Assembly (NCBI GenBank): GCA_026225435.1
Contig: JAMFST010000198.1
Span: forward strand, 1 to 7,718
Reading direction: 5' to 3'
From: Labilithrix luteola
GTDB lineage: Bacteria > Myxococcota_A > Polyangia > Polyangiales > Polyangiaceae
Length of the DNA: 7,718 bases
Shown here in pieces: positions 1-6,886 of this stretch. Under the pieces are notes generated by a model that ran no database searches, was not told the DNA's origin, and saw nothing but the letters and a program-made list of their open reading frames with translations. Position numbers and translations under genes: made by a program. How positions within the stretch are numbered: position 1 is the first letter of the stretch; every line of letters begins with the position of its first letter.

Positions 1-1176
1 GAGGGCTTCTCCCAGGTGACGGTCGATCTCGATCGCACCACCCGCCTGCGCACGGAGAACACCACCTGGCGCACCGACCACGAGGCCTTCGCCCAGGTCG
101 CCAGCGGCGTGCACCACCTCCCCGTGCCGGGGAGCTTCGCGCGCAGCGGGCGCATCTTCCCCGTCCCCAGCAACGCGAGCTTCTTCATCCCCCAGACGCC
201 GCGCGACTGGCGCAGCCCGCGCGAGGAGTTCTGCGAGGACCTGCTCGACGCGCTCGCCCTCGGCATCGGCGACTACTTCGAGAAGAACGGCGTCTTCAAG
301 ACCATCGGCGTGGCCCTCTCCGGCGGTCGCGACAGCCTGCTCTGCCTGTGGCTCGCGCGGCGCTGGGTCGATCAGCGTTACGCCCACCTCGACATCGACG
401 GGCGCCGCGGCAAGTCGCGGGACATCCTGCGCGCGTTCTTCATGCCGTCCCGCTACAGCTCCGCGGAGACGACGGCGGCAGCGGAGAAGGCGGCCGCCGA
501 GCTCGACGCGCCGCTGTCGATCCAGTCGATCGACGACTCCTTCGAGCGGGAGCTGGCGGTCATCGGCGCGATGCTCCAGCCGGGCGAAGAGCTGGGGCGC
601 ATGGCGCACCAGAACCTGCAGGCGCGCATCCGCGCCGAGCGCATGTGGACCTGGGCGAACAGCGCCGGCGGTCTCTTCCTGCAGACGAGCAACATGAGCG
701 AGAAGGCGGTCGGCTACTCGACCATCGGCGGCGACGGCGAAGGCGCGCTCGCGGTCATCGCCAACGTGCCCAAGACGGTGGTGAACTTCCTCCTCGACTA
801 CCTGTACGAACGTACGGAGTCGGAGGCCATCCGCCTCACGCTCATCAAGCCCGCCTCCGCCGAGCTGGCCGAGGGGATGGAGGACGAGCGCGATCTCATG
901 CCCTTCCCGGTGCTCGACGCCTGCTTCTTCCTCTACGCCGGGGAGAAGATGAGCACCGCCGAGGTGAAGGAGGCGCTCGGGGCGATGTTCCAGCAGCACG
1001 ACAAGCCGCAGCTCGACGCGTGGGCAGAGCGCTTCGCCCGGCTCTTCACCACGTCGATCTACAAGTGGGTCCAGGCGCCGCTCAGCCTCCACGTCGGCAA
1101 CCTCGATCTCGAACGCGAGCGCGCGCTCCAGTTGCCCGTCGTGCAGAAGCGCGAGTGGGACCGACCCGAGGTCTGA
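1..1176 (+). CDS. nadE: Glutamine-dependent NAD+ synthetase, 3' part (5' end outside window)
   Basis: Final step of NAD+ synthesis in the cytoplasm: deamido-NAD+ is adenylated with ATP and then amidated. The reading frame is open from base 1, giving 391 visible residues. The first ~30, with a VDLDRTTRLRTENT segment, look like the end of the nitrilase-type glutaminase domain, so the GTG at base 16 is an internal Val and not a start. The synthetase domain follows. The ATP-pyrophosphatase P-loop SGGRDS is at visible residues 107-112, then a PSRYSS segment near 149, then TSNMSEKAVGYST with GGDGEGA and NVPKT from about 229, and a KPASAEL...DERDL...PVLDA stretch near the end, all in family order. 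The family P-loop is SGGxDS, usually with a hydrophobic x; here x is Arg. The remaining length fits a full two-domain enzyme of roughly 600-700 residues (inference). It ends in TGA, with no close gene partner visible. Confidence 0.93.
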   Translation, partial: EGFSQVTVDLDRTTRLRTENTTWRTDHEAFAQVASGVHHLPVPGSFARSGRIFPVPSNASFFIPQTPRDWRSPREEFCEDLLDALALGIGDYFEKNGVFKTIGVALSGGRDSLLCLWLARRWVDQRYAHLDIDGRRGKSRDILRAFFMPSRYSSAETTAAAEKAAAELDAPLSIQSIDDSFERELAVIGAMLQPGEELGRMAHQNLQARIRAERMWTWANSAGGLFLQTSNMSEKAVGYSTIGGDGEGALAVIANVPKTVVNFLLDYLYERTESEAIRLTLIKPASAELAEGMEDERDLMPFPVLDACFFLYAGEKMSTAEVKEALGAMFQQHDKPQLDAWAERFARLFTTSIYKWVQAPLSLHVGNLDLERERALQLPVVQKREWDRPEV

Positions 1177-1329
1177 AACACGCGAATATTCGGGCGCCGA
1201 GATAATTTTCGACCGGCAGCGGATGGCTCGGTGACGGGCAGGTGAGTTTCTTGCGCGGCGCGATGTAAGTGCGAGCACGACTTCGCCGCACGCGCTAGAG
1301 CGCTCACCGTCGTCACTGGTTCCAACGCC

Positions 1330-1334
1330 GGGAG
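1330..1334 (+). promoter_or_regulatory. Ribosome binding site selecting a TTG start
   Basis: GGGAG lies five bases before the TTG at 1340. Translation from this TTG gives a basic n-region (Lys2, Arg4, Arg5, Arg9) followed by a hydrophobic core, as expected of a signal peptide. No ATG or GTG further inside would keep the n-region, so the TTG is preferred. Confidence 0.6.
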
Positions 1335-1339
1335 CTGCC

Positions 1340-1435
1340 TTGAAAATTCGTCGTCTGCATCTTCGTGCTTCGGTCGTCCTCTCACTCCTCGCCGCCAGCG
1401 CGGTCGGGGCCTCGTCGCTCGCCTGGACGGGGTGC
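1340..1435 (+). other. Signal peptide with lipobox-like Cys32
   Basis: The n-region holds Lys2, Arg4, Arg5 and Arg9, and the hydrophobic core covers about residues 11-24. Cys32 sits in AWTGC. Gly at -1 and Thr at -2 suit signal peptidase II, but Trp at -3 is atypical. Cleavage by signal peptidase I near the Ala-rich stretch before Cys32 is equally possible. Confidence 0.7.
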
Positions 1436-3670
1436 TCGGCCGGAGAGGGGAGCGCGTCACTCGGCGCGGCGCTCGGCGCGGCCGATGGCGTCGGGCAGCT
1501 GGTGATCAGCCAGGTGTACGGAGCGGGCGGCAACAAGGGCGCGACGCTGGCGAACGACTACGTCGAGATCTTCAACCGCGGTACGGCCGACGTGTCGATC
1601 AGCGGCTGGTCGCTGCAGTACGCCACCGCTTCCTCGGGCAAGGTCACGACGCCGTCGCCGCTCAAGGACGCGACCATCAAGGCGGGTGAGTACTACCTGG
1701 TGCAGATGGGCGCCGCGCCGGGCGCGAACGGCACCGCGCTGCCGACCGCGGACGACATCGGCTCGCTCGCGCTCTCGTCGACCGACGGCACCGTCTTCCT
1801 CGTCGACAACACGACGCAGCTCACCTGTACGAGCGCGGCCACCTGCGCCGGCAACGCGGACATCGTCGACGTGGTCGGCTTCGGGAGCGCCGTGACGTTC
1901 GACGGCGCGGCGGCGGGCGTCCTCTCGACCACCACCTCGGCGTTGCGCGATGGCGCCGGGTGCACCGACACGAAGAACAACGCCGCCGACTTCACCGTCG
2001 CCGTCGTCAGCGTGACCTCGCCCCGCAACAGCAGCGCCGCGCTCCACAGCTGCGGCGGCACGACGCCGCCCCCGGCGGGCGGCACGGGGATGGTCATCAG
2101 CCAGGTCTTCGGGGGCGGCGGCAGCACCGGGACCTTCGGCAGCGACTTCATCGAGCTGTTCAACCCGACGGCGGCGCCGCTCTCGCTGGACGGCCTCTCG
2201 CTCCAGTACGGCAGCGCCACGGGTGCGTTCGCTCCCGCCTCCGACGCGGGTGATCCGGGCCTCATCCTCTTGCCGAACGTGACCGTCCCCGCGGGTGGCT
2301 ACTACCTCGTCGGCATGAGCACGGGCAGCGACGCCGGCGCGGCGTTCCCCGTGGCGGCGGACCTCATCGGAGGCGCGAACCTCGCGGCGACGGCGGGCAA
2401 GGTCGCCCTGGTCAACGGCACGACGCCGCTCACCTGCGGCGCCACCGCCGGCTCGTGCGATCCCACGACCTACCTCGATCTCGTCGGCTACGGCGCGGCA
2501 AACCAGTTCGAGGGGACCGCCGCGGTCGGCGTCCTGAGCAGCACCAAGTCCGCCACGCGCAACGGCGGCGGCTGCAGCGTCACCGGTGACAACGTCGCCG
2601 ACTTCAGCGTGGTCACCCCGGCTCCGCACGACAGCACCAGCGCCAAGAACCTGTGCGTCACCGTCGGTGACGCGGGCACCGACGGCGGCAGCGACGCGGG
2701 CAGCTCGGACGCCGGGACCAAGGACGCCGGCAGTGGCGGCGGCTCGGATGCGGGCCCCAAGGACGCGGGCACGGGCTCCACCAAGGACGCCGGCCCCGGC
2801 GTGGGCAGCAGCGGCGGCAGCGGCAGCTCGGGCGTGGTCATCAGCCAGGTGTACGGCGGCGGCAGCAACTCCGGCGCCACGTTCGACAGCGACTACGTGG
2901 AGCTCTTCAACCGCGGCACCGACGCGGTCTCGCTCTCCGGCCTCTCGCTCCAGTACGGCAGCGGGGAGGGGGACTTCGCCTCGGCGGTCGACGGCGGTGA
3001 CCCGAACCTGGTCACCCTCGGCGACCGGATGATCCAGCCGGGCGAGTACCTCCTCGTCGCGATGGGCACGCCCGGCACCACCGGCGCGGCGCTCCCGCCG
3101 GTCGACATCCAGGGGACCGCGGCGCTCGGCGGCACGTCCGGGAAGATCGCCCTCGTGAACGGCACCGAGTCGCTCGGTTGCGGCGGCTCGGGCGACCCGT
3201 GCCCGGCAGGCTCGTTCGTCGACCTGATCGGCTACGGCACCGTCTCGCAGTTCGAAGGCATGGCCGCCGCGCCGACGCTCTCCTCCGTCCTCGCCGGCTT
3301 CCGCGCCAACGGCGGCTGCACCGACACCGACGAGAACCAGTCGGACATCTCCGCCGAGCTCCCCGCTCCGCGCACCTCGTCGACGCCGCTCAACGTGTGC
3401 GCCGGCGGCGGAAGCAGCAGCGCGGACGGCGGACGCTCCAGTGCCGACGGCGGCTCCGGTGACGACACCGGCGACGACGACAGCAGCGGTGACGACGACG
3501 ACGACAACACCGGCGGCGGCAAGAACACCGTGACGACCGTGCCTAGCTCCAGCGGCTGCTCGGTCGCCGGCGCCGGCAACGTCAGCACCGGGAACGACGT
3601 CGCTTCCTTCGGCGCCTTCGCCTTCGTGGCCCTCGCCTTCGCCGGCCGCCGCACCAAGAAGCGCAGCTGA
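1340..3670 (+). CDS. Secreted triple lamin-tail-domain (LTD) surface protein with MYXO-CTERM-like tail
   Basis: A 776-residue exported protein of unknown function. Residues 1-31 form a signal peptide ending at WTGC (Cys32), which resembles a lipobox but has Trp where Leu/Val/Ile is usual. Three LTD-like repeats follow, at about residues 53-238, 251-439 and 499-687. Each opens with a VISQV(Y/F)G(G/A)G signature, then (D/S)D(Y/F)(V/I)E(L/I)FN and an LQY turn. Repeats 2 and 3 are separated by a linker with seven Asp-Ala-Gly units (444-485). After repeat 3 comes an acidic stretch (708-722, ten Asp). Then Gly-Cys (739-740), a hydrophobic segment (about 754-769) and RRTKKR, a tail like the MYXO-CTERM sorting signal. 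LTDs are known as beta-sandwich modules in secreted bacterial proteins, often beside nuclease or phosphatase domains; none is present here. A role in adhesion or surface binding is only an inference. The gene is apparently monocistronic and convergent with the pump operon. Confidence 0.9.
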   Translation: MKIRRLHLRASVVLSLLAASAVGASSLAWTGCSAGEGSASLGAALGAADGVGQLVISQVYGAGGNKGATLANDYVEIFNRGTADVSISGWSLQYATASSGKVTTPSPLKDATIKAGEYYLVQMGAAPGANGTALPTADDIGSLALSSTDGTVFLVDNTTQLTCTSAATCAGNADIVDVVGFGSAVTFDGAAAGVLSTTTSALRDGAGCTDTKNNAADFTVAVVSVTSPRNSSAALHSCGGTTPPPAGGTGMVISQVFGGGGSTGTFGSDFIELFNPTAAPLSLDGLSLQYGSATGAFAPASDAGDPGLILLPNVTVPAGGYYLVGMSTGSDAGAAFPVAADLIGGANLAATAGKVALVNGTTPLTCGATAGSCDPTTYLDLVGYGAANQFEGTAAVGVLSSTKSATRNGGGCSVTGDNVADFSVVTPAPHDSTSAKNLCVTVGDAGTDGGSDAGSSDAGTKDAGSGGGSDAGPKDAGTGSTKDAGPGVGSSGGSGSSGVVISQVYGGGSNSGATFDSDYVELFNRGTDAVSLSGLSLQYGSGEGDFASAVDGGDPNLVTLGDRMIQPGEYLLVAMGTPGTTGAALPPVDIQGTAALGGTSGKIALVNGTESLGCGGSGDPCPAGSFVDLIGYGTVSQFEGMAAAPTLSSVLAGFRANGGCTDTDENQSDISAELPAPRTSSTPLNVCAGGGSSSADGGRSSADGGSGDDTGDDDSSGDDDDDNTGGGKNTVTTVPSSSGCSVAGAGNVSTGNDVASFGAFAFVALAFAGRRTKKRS
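1496..2053 (+). repeat. LTD repeat 1 (residues 53-238)
   Basis: Opens with QLVISQVYGAGG, then NDYVEIFNRG and WSLQY. Cysteines at 163, 169, 208 and 238 match the pattern of the other two copies. This is the most divergent copy: it has VGFGSAVTFDGAA where copies 2 and 3 have a GYG...QFEG segment. Confidence 0.85.
2090..2656 (+). repeat. LTD repeat 2 (residues 251-439)
   Basis: Opens with MVISQVFGGGG, then SDFIELFNP and LSLQYGS. Cysteines are at 366, 373, 412 and 439. It is closest to repeat 3: a 26-base stretch at 2191-2216 is identical to 2938-2963, and both share an insertion after the LQY turn containing a (D/S)..GDP.L..L segment. Confidence 0.87.
2669..2794 (+). repeat. Asp-Ala-Gly-rich linker (residues 444-485)
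   Basis: Seven DAG tripeptides separated by Ser, Thr, Gly, Lys and Pro join LTD repeats 2 and 3, followed by a Gly/Ser-rich run to about residue 497. It is low-complexity coding sequence, probably a flexible extracellular spacer. Similar DAG linkers are common in myxobacterial exported proteins (general knowledge). Confidence 0.85.
2834..3402 (+). repeat. LTD repeat 3 (residues 499-687)
   Basis: Opens with VVISQVYGGGSNSG, then SDYVELFNRG and LSLQYGS. Cysteines are at 614, 621, 660 and 687, in register with the other copies. It is nearest to repeat 2 in both protein and DNA, which suggests a later duplication of that pair. Confidence 0.87.
3461..3505 (+). other. Acidic poly-Asp stretch (residues 708-722)
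   Basis: Ten of fifteen residues are Asp, with Gly, Ser and Thr between, so it is highly charged and probably disordered. It lies just before the C-terminal anchor. It may act as a wall or membrane-proximal spacer or bind divalent cations; both are inferences. Confidence 0.75.
3551..3667 (+). other. MYXO-CTERM-like C-terminal sorting/anchor tail (residues 738-776)
   Basis: The tail has Gly739-Cys740, a Gly/Ala/Ser spacer, a hydrophobic segment at about 754-769 (FGAFAFVALAFAG) and a basic end (Arg770, Arg771, Lys773, Lys774, Arg775). This three-part architecture (Cys, membrane segment, Arg/Lys cluster) is that of the MYXO-CTERM signal of myxobacteria, proposed to be processed by myxosortase with attachment to the outer surface. 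There is only one Cys here and the basic cluster is mixed Arg/Lys, so a formal model match is likely but untested. Confidence 0.72.
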
Positions 3671-3692
3671 GAAGAGGCGGCCGTCGCGCTCG

Positions 3693-6600
3693 CTACAGAG
3701 CGTCGAGGTCTCGCTCGCCGCGGTCTTCCGGGACCGCGGTGCGGCGGGCGGCGCGGCGACGGAGGAAGTCGTCGAAGAGGGAGTAGGCGACCGGGGTCGC
3801 GAGCAACGTCAGACCGAGCGAGAAGGTCTGACCGCCGACGATGACCCCGGCGATCCCGCGGTTCAACCCCGAGCCGATCTTGCGCGAGACCAGCAGCGGG
3901 ATCATCCCGGCGACGAACGCGATGGTCGTCATCAGGATGGGCCGCAGGCGGTCCTTGTTGGCCTGGAGGATCGCCTCGTCACGCGGCACGCCCTGCTTGC
4001 GTAGCTGGTTCATGTGCTCCACCTGGAGGATGGCGTTCTTCTTCACCACCCCGAAGAGGACGATGACCCCGAGCGCCGACATGACCGTCAGCTCCTGACC
4101 GAAGAGCACCAGCGAGACGAGCGCGAACGGGAGCGTCAGCGGCAACGTCAGCAAGATGGTCGCCGGGTGCAGCCACGACTCGAACTGCGCGGCGAGCACC
4201 AGGTACATGAAGACGGCGGAGAGTCCGAGGGCGATGAGGAAGCCGTGGACCACGCGTCCGGTCTCCTTGGTGAGCCCCGCGGGGCGCGCGCCGTAGCCTG
4301 GCGGCAGGTGCTGATCGGCGACGATCGCTTCCAGCGCCTCGGACACCTTGCTCTGGCTGTACCCCTTGGCGACGTTGGCGGTGACGGTGATCTGCCGCTG
4401 GCGATCGAGGCGGTCGATCTGCGACGGACCGGTGGTGGGCGTCACGGTGAGCATCGTCGCCAGCGGGATGGTCGTGCCCGCGAGCGTCGGCACGGTCATC
4501 AGCCCGAGGCCGGTGTCGTCCTGGCGGTACTTCAGCTCCGCTCGCGCCTTGATGTCGTAGTCCTCCCCCTTCTCCTGGTAGGTCGACACCGTGCGCCCGC
4601 CGACGAGCAGGCGGATCGTCTCCTCGACGTCGACCATCGCCACGCCGAGGTTCGCCGCCATGTCGCGGTTCACCGAGACCTTGAGCTCCGGGCTACCGCT
4701 GACGAAGCTGGAGTCCACGTCGACGGCGCCGGGCACGTCGCGCAGCTTGCTCACCACCTGCGCGGCCGCCTCGGTCAGCTTCTCGAAGTCCGGCCCGGTG
4801 AGCGTGTACTGCACCTGCGCCTTCGAGTCGGAGGTGGCGATGAGCAGAGACGGCGACACCTGCAGGCGCAGCGCTCCCTGATAGCGCGCGAGTAGCAACG
4901 CGCGCGCCTGCTCGATGATGTCGCGCTGGGTGGTCCACCGCTTGGTCGGGTCCGACAGGCGGACGTAGACGTTGGCGAGGTTCTGCGTGTTCTGAAAATC
5001 GTTCCCGACGGTGAGCAGCGTGTACTCGACGCCGGGGAGGGTGCGGACCAAGGTGGCCACCTCCTCGCCGAGGATGCGCGTCTGCAGCAGGCTCGTCCCC
5101 TCGGCGGCGCGCACGTCGATCTCCAGCTCGCCCAGGTCGTTGTCGGGGAGGAACGCCTTCGGCAGGTACATCGCCAGCGGCACGATGGAGCCGAGCGCGA
5201 GGGCGCAGGCGATCACCACCACGAAGCGATGCGTCATCACCCAGCGGAGCAGCCGCAGGTAGAGCCGCTCGATGGGCAGATACACGCGGTCGACGACTCG
5301 CTCGAGCCCCGAGCGGAGCACCACCAGCTGCCCGTCGTCACCGATGGTCCCGCTGAGCGGCGCCGGCGCCTTCAGCCAGCGCGCCGAGAGCATCGGCGTC
5401 AGCGAGAAGCTCACCAGCAGCGAGACGGCCACGGCGAAGGCCATGGTCACGCCGAGGCTGTTCATGAAGCGGCCGATGATCCCGCTCATGAAGGCGACCG
5501 GGAGGAACACCGCCATCAGCGAGAGCGTCGTCGCCAGGACCGCGAGGCCGATCTCGCGCGTGGCGAGCACCGCGGCGACGAACGGCTTCATCCGCTTCTC
5601 CTCGAGGAAGCGGACGATGTTCTCCAGCACGACGATGGCGTCGTCGATGACGATGCCGACCGCGAGCGCCAGCGCCAGCAGCGTGATGATGTTGAGGGTG
5701 AAGCCGATGGCCTTCATCAGCGCGAAGGTCCCGATGATCGACACCGGGATGGACAGCGCGGCGATGAGCGTGCTGCGCACGTTGCCGAGGAAGAGGAGCA
5801 CCACCAGCGCCGCCAGGAGCGCGCCGATGATCAGGTGCTCGCGCACGGCGTCGAGGCTGGTGCGGATGGCCTGCGAGTTGTCGCGCACGACCTCCAGCTT
5901 GATGCCGGGGAGCTGCGGCCCGAGCTCGTTCAGCTTGGCGCGCACCGCGTCGACCACCGCCACGGTGTTCTCGCCCGACTGCTTGCGGATCGACAGCACC
6001 AGCGTCTGCGCGCCGTTGACCGCGGCCCAGGTCTTCTCGTCCTCCTCGCCGTCCTCGACCCGCGCGAGATCCTCGATGCGCGTCGCGTGCCCCTTCTGCT
6101 CGCGGACGATGATGCGGCCAACCTCGGCGACCGAGGGGGCGCGCCCCTCGACGCGCAGGGCGATGCGCCGCGGCCCGGTGTCGATCGAGCCGCCCGGCAC
6201 CTCGCTGTTCTGCGTGAGCAGCGCGCGCTGCACCTCGATGGCGGTGATCCCGGCGCCTTGCAGCTTGGTGGGGTCGAGCCACAGGCGGATCTCGCGCTTG
6301 CGGCCGCCGATGATGTTCACCTGGCCGACGCCGTCGATGCTCTCGATCTGCCGGCGCACCTTCTTGTCGGCCAGCTCGGTGAGATCGCGCACGCTCATCC
6401 CGCCGACCTCGGCGCGCAGCGTGACGAGGAGCACCGGGAGCGCTGCCGGATCGAGCTTCACCACGACCGGGTCGGACCCCTTGGGCAGCTCCGGTTGCAC
6501 GGCGTGGAGGTGATCGCGGACCTCCTGCGCGGCGACGTCGATGTCCTTGTCGAGATCGAAGGCGACGGTGACCAGCGACACGCCCTGCACCGAGCTCGAA

Positions 6601-6845
6601 CGCAGCTCGTCGATGCCGCTGATGGTGTTGAGCGCCCCCTCGATCTTCTCGGCCAGCTCCGACTCGATCTCCTCGGGTGCGGCCCCCTCGAGCTCGGTCT
6701 TCACCAGCACGATGGGCACGTCCACCTTGGGGAACTCGTCGAGACCGAGCGAGCCGTAGCTCGCCAGCCCGATGACCACGATGGTGGCCATCAAGACCCA
6801 GGTGAAGACGGGGTGCCGGACGCAGAGAGCCGCCAGCCACTGCAT
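3693..6845 (-). CDS. RND multidrug efflux permease, HAE/AcrB-MdtB type
   Basis: Inner-membrane proton/drug antiporter of a tripartite pump, complete at 1050 residues, the usual length for the family. TM1 is at about 10-30, the first porter region at 40-330, TM2-6 at 337-490, TM7 at 538-560, the second porter region at 570-865 and TM8-12 at 867-1025. The proton relay is visible: Asp401-Asp402 in TM4 (GIVIDDAIVVLEN, matching AcrB Asp407/408), Lys935-Lys936 before NAIL in TM10 (AcrB Lys940), Arg966 and Thr973 in DRLRPILMT (AcrB Arg971/Thr978). The Asp pair favours the hydrophobe/amphiphile class over CusA-like metal exporters. Substrates cannot be read from sequence. The ATG at 6845 is the first possible start, because an in-frame TGA lies three codons upstream; the ribosome site is weak. 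It follows the adaptor gene by 41 bases in one operon. The C-terminus is Arg-rich, then acidic. Confidence 0.97.
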   Translation of the reverse strand: MQWLAALCVRHPVFTWVLMATIVVIGLASYGSLGLDEFPKVDVPIVLVKTELEGAAPEEIESELAEKIEGALNTISGIDELRSSSVQGVSLVTVAFDLDKDIDVAAQEVRDHLHAVQPELPKGSDPVVVKLDPAALPVLLVTLRAEVGGMSVRDLTELADKKVRRQIESIDGVGQVNIIGGRKREIRLWLDPTKLQGAGITAIEVQRALLTQNSEVPGGSIDTGPRRIALRVEGRAPSVAEVGRIIVREQKGHATRIEDLARVEDGEEDEKTWAAVNGAQTLVLSIRKQSGENTVAVVDAVRAKLNELGPQLPGIKLEVVRDNSQAIRTSLDAVREHLIIGALLAALVVLLFLGNVRSTLIAALSIPVSIIGTFALMKAIGFTLNIITLLALALAVGIVIDDAIVVLENIVRFLEEKRMKPFVAAVLATREIGLAVLATTLSLMAVFLPVAFMSGIIGRFMNSLGVTMAFAVAVSLLVSFSLTPMLSARWLKAPAPLSGTIGDDGQLVVLRSGLERVVDRVYLPIERLYLRLLRWVMTHRFVVVIACALALGSIVPLAMYLPKAFLPDNDLGELEIDVRAAEGTSLLQTRILGEEVATLVRTLPGVEYTLLTVGNDFQNTQNLANVYVRLSDPTKRWTTQRDIIEQARALLLARYQGALRLQVSPSLLIATSDSKAQVQYTLTGPDFEKLTEAAAQVVSKLRDVPGAVDVDSSFVSGSPELKVSVNRDMAANLGVAMVDVEETIRLLVGGRTVSTYQEKGEDYDIKARAELKYRQDDTGLGLMTVPTLAGTTIPLATMLTVTPTTGPSQIDRLDRQRQITVTANVAKGYSQSKVSEALEAIVADQHLPPGYGARPAGLTKETGRVVHGFLIALGLSAVFMYLVLAAQFESWLHPATILLTLPLTLPFALVSLVLFGQELTVMSALGVIVLFGVVKKNAILQVEHMNQLRKQGVPRDEAILQANKDRLRPILMTTIAFVAGMIPLLVSRKIGSGLNRGIAGVIVGGQTFSLGLTLLATPVAYSLFDDFLRRRAARRTAVPEDRGERDLDAL

Positions 6846-6886
6846 GTGCGGTCAGCCTATCTCGAAAGGGAAGGCGGCGAGCTAGC

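Noticed and set aside
16..18. GTG as the start of the NAD synthetase gene
   Set aside because: The frame is open to base 1, and the residues just after this codon look like the end of a glutaminase domain, not an N-terminus. The gene is cut by the window edge.
1183..1211. Palindrome at 1183-1192 and small hairpin (1189-1193 with 1197-1201) after nadE as a terminator
   Set aside because: The stem is short with a G-T pair and mismatches further out, the loop is three bases, and there is no real T-run. Too weak to call.
1177..1339. Promoter for the LTD protein gene
   Set aside because: A TTGCGC at 1251 has no properly spaced -10 box and no sigma-54 type -24/-12 pair is seen. A promoter probably exists here but cannot be placed.
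1457..2629. Long - strand open frame (390 codons) opposite the LTD gene
   Set aside because: Arg/Ala/Glu-rich shadow frame without recognisable motifs. The + strand frame has a signal peptide, repeats and a sorting tail.
2669..2794. Short repeated units as a CRISPR array or non-coding tandem repeat
   Set aside because: The units are in-frame Asp-Ala-Gly codons of irregular spacing inside a continuous coding sequence, with no constant repeat or spacer.
3681..3702. CGCT...AGCG inverted repeat (3687-3690 with 3699-3702) as a bidirectional terminator
   Set aside because: Only four base pairs with an eight-base loop and no T-run on either side.
3693..6845. Heavy-metal (CusA-type) RND exporter
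   Set aside because: The TM4 Asp-Asp pair and AcrB-like TM10/TM11 motifs point to the HAE class, and CusA-type metal methionine clusters are not evident.
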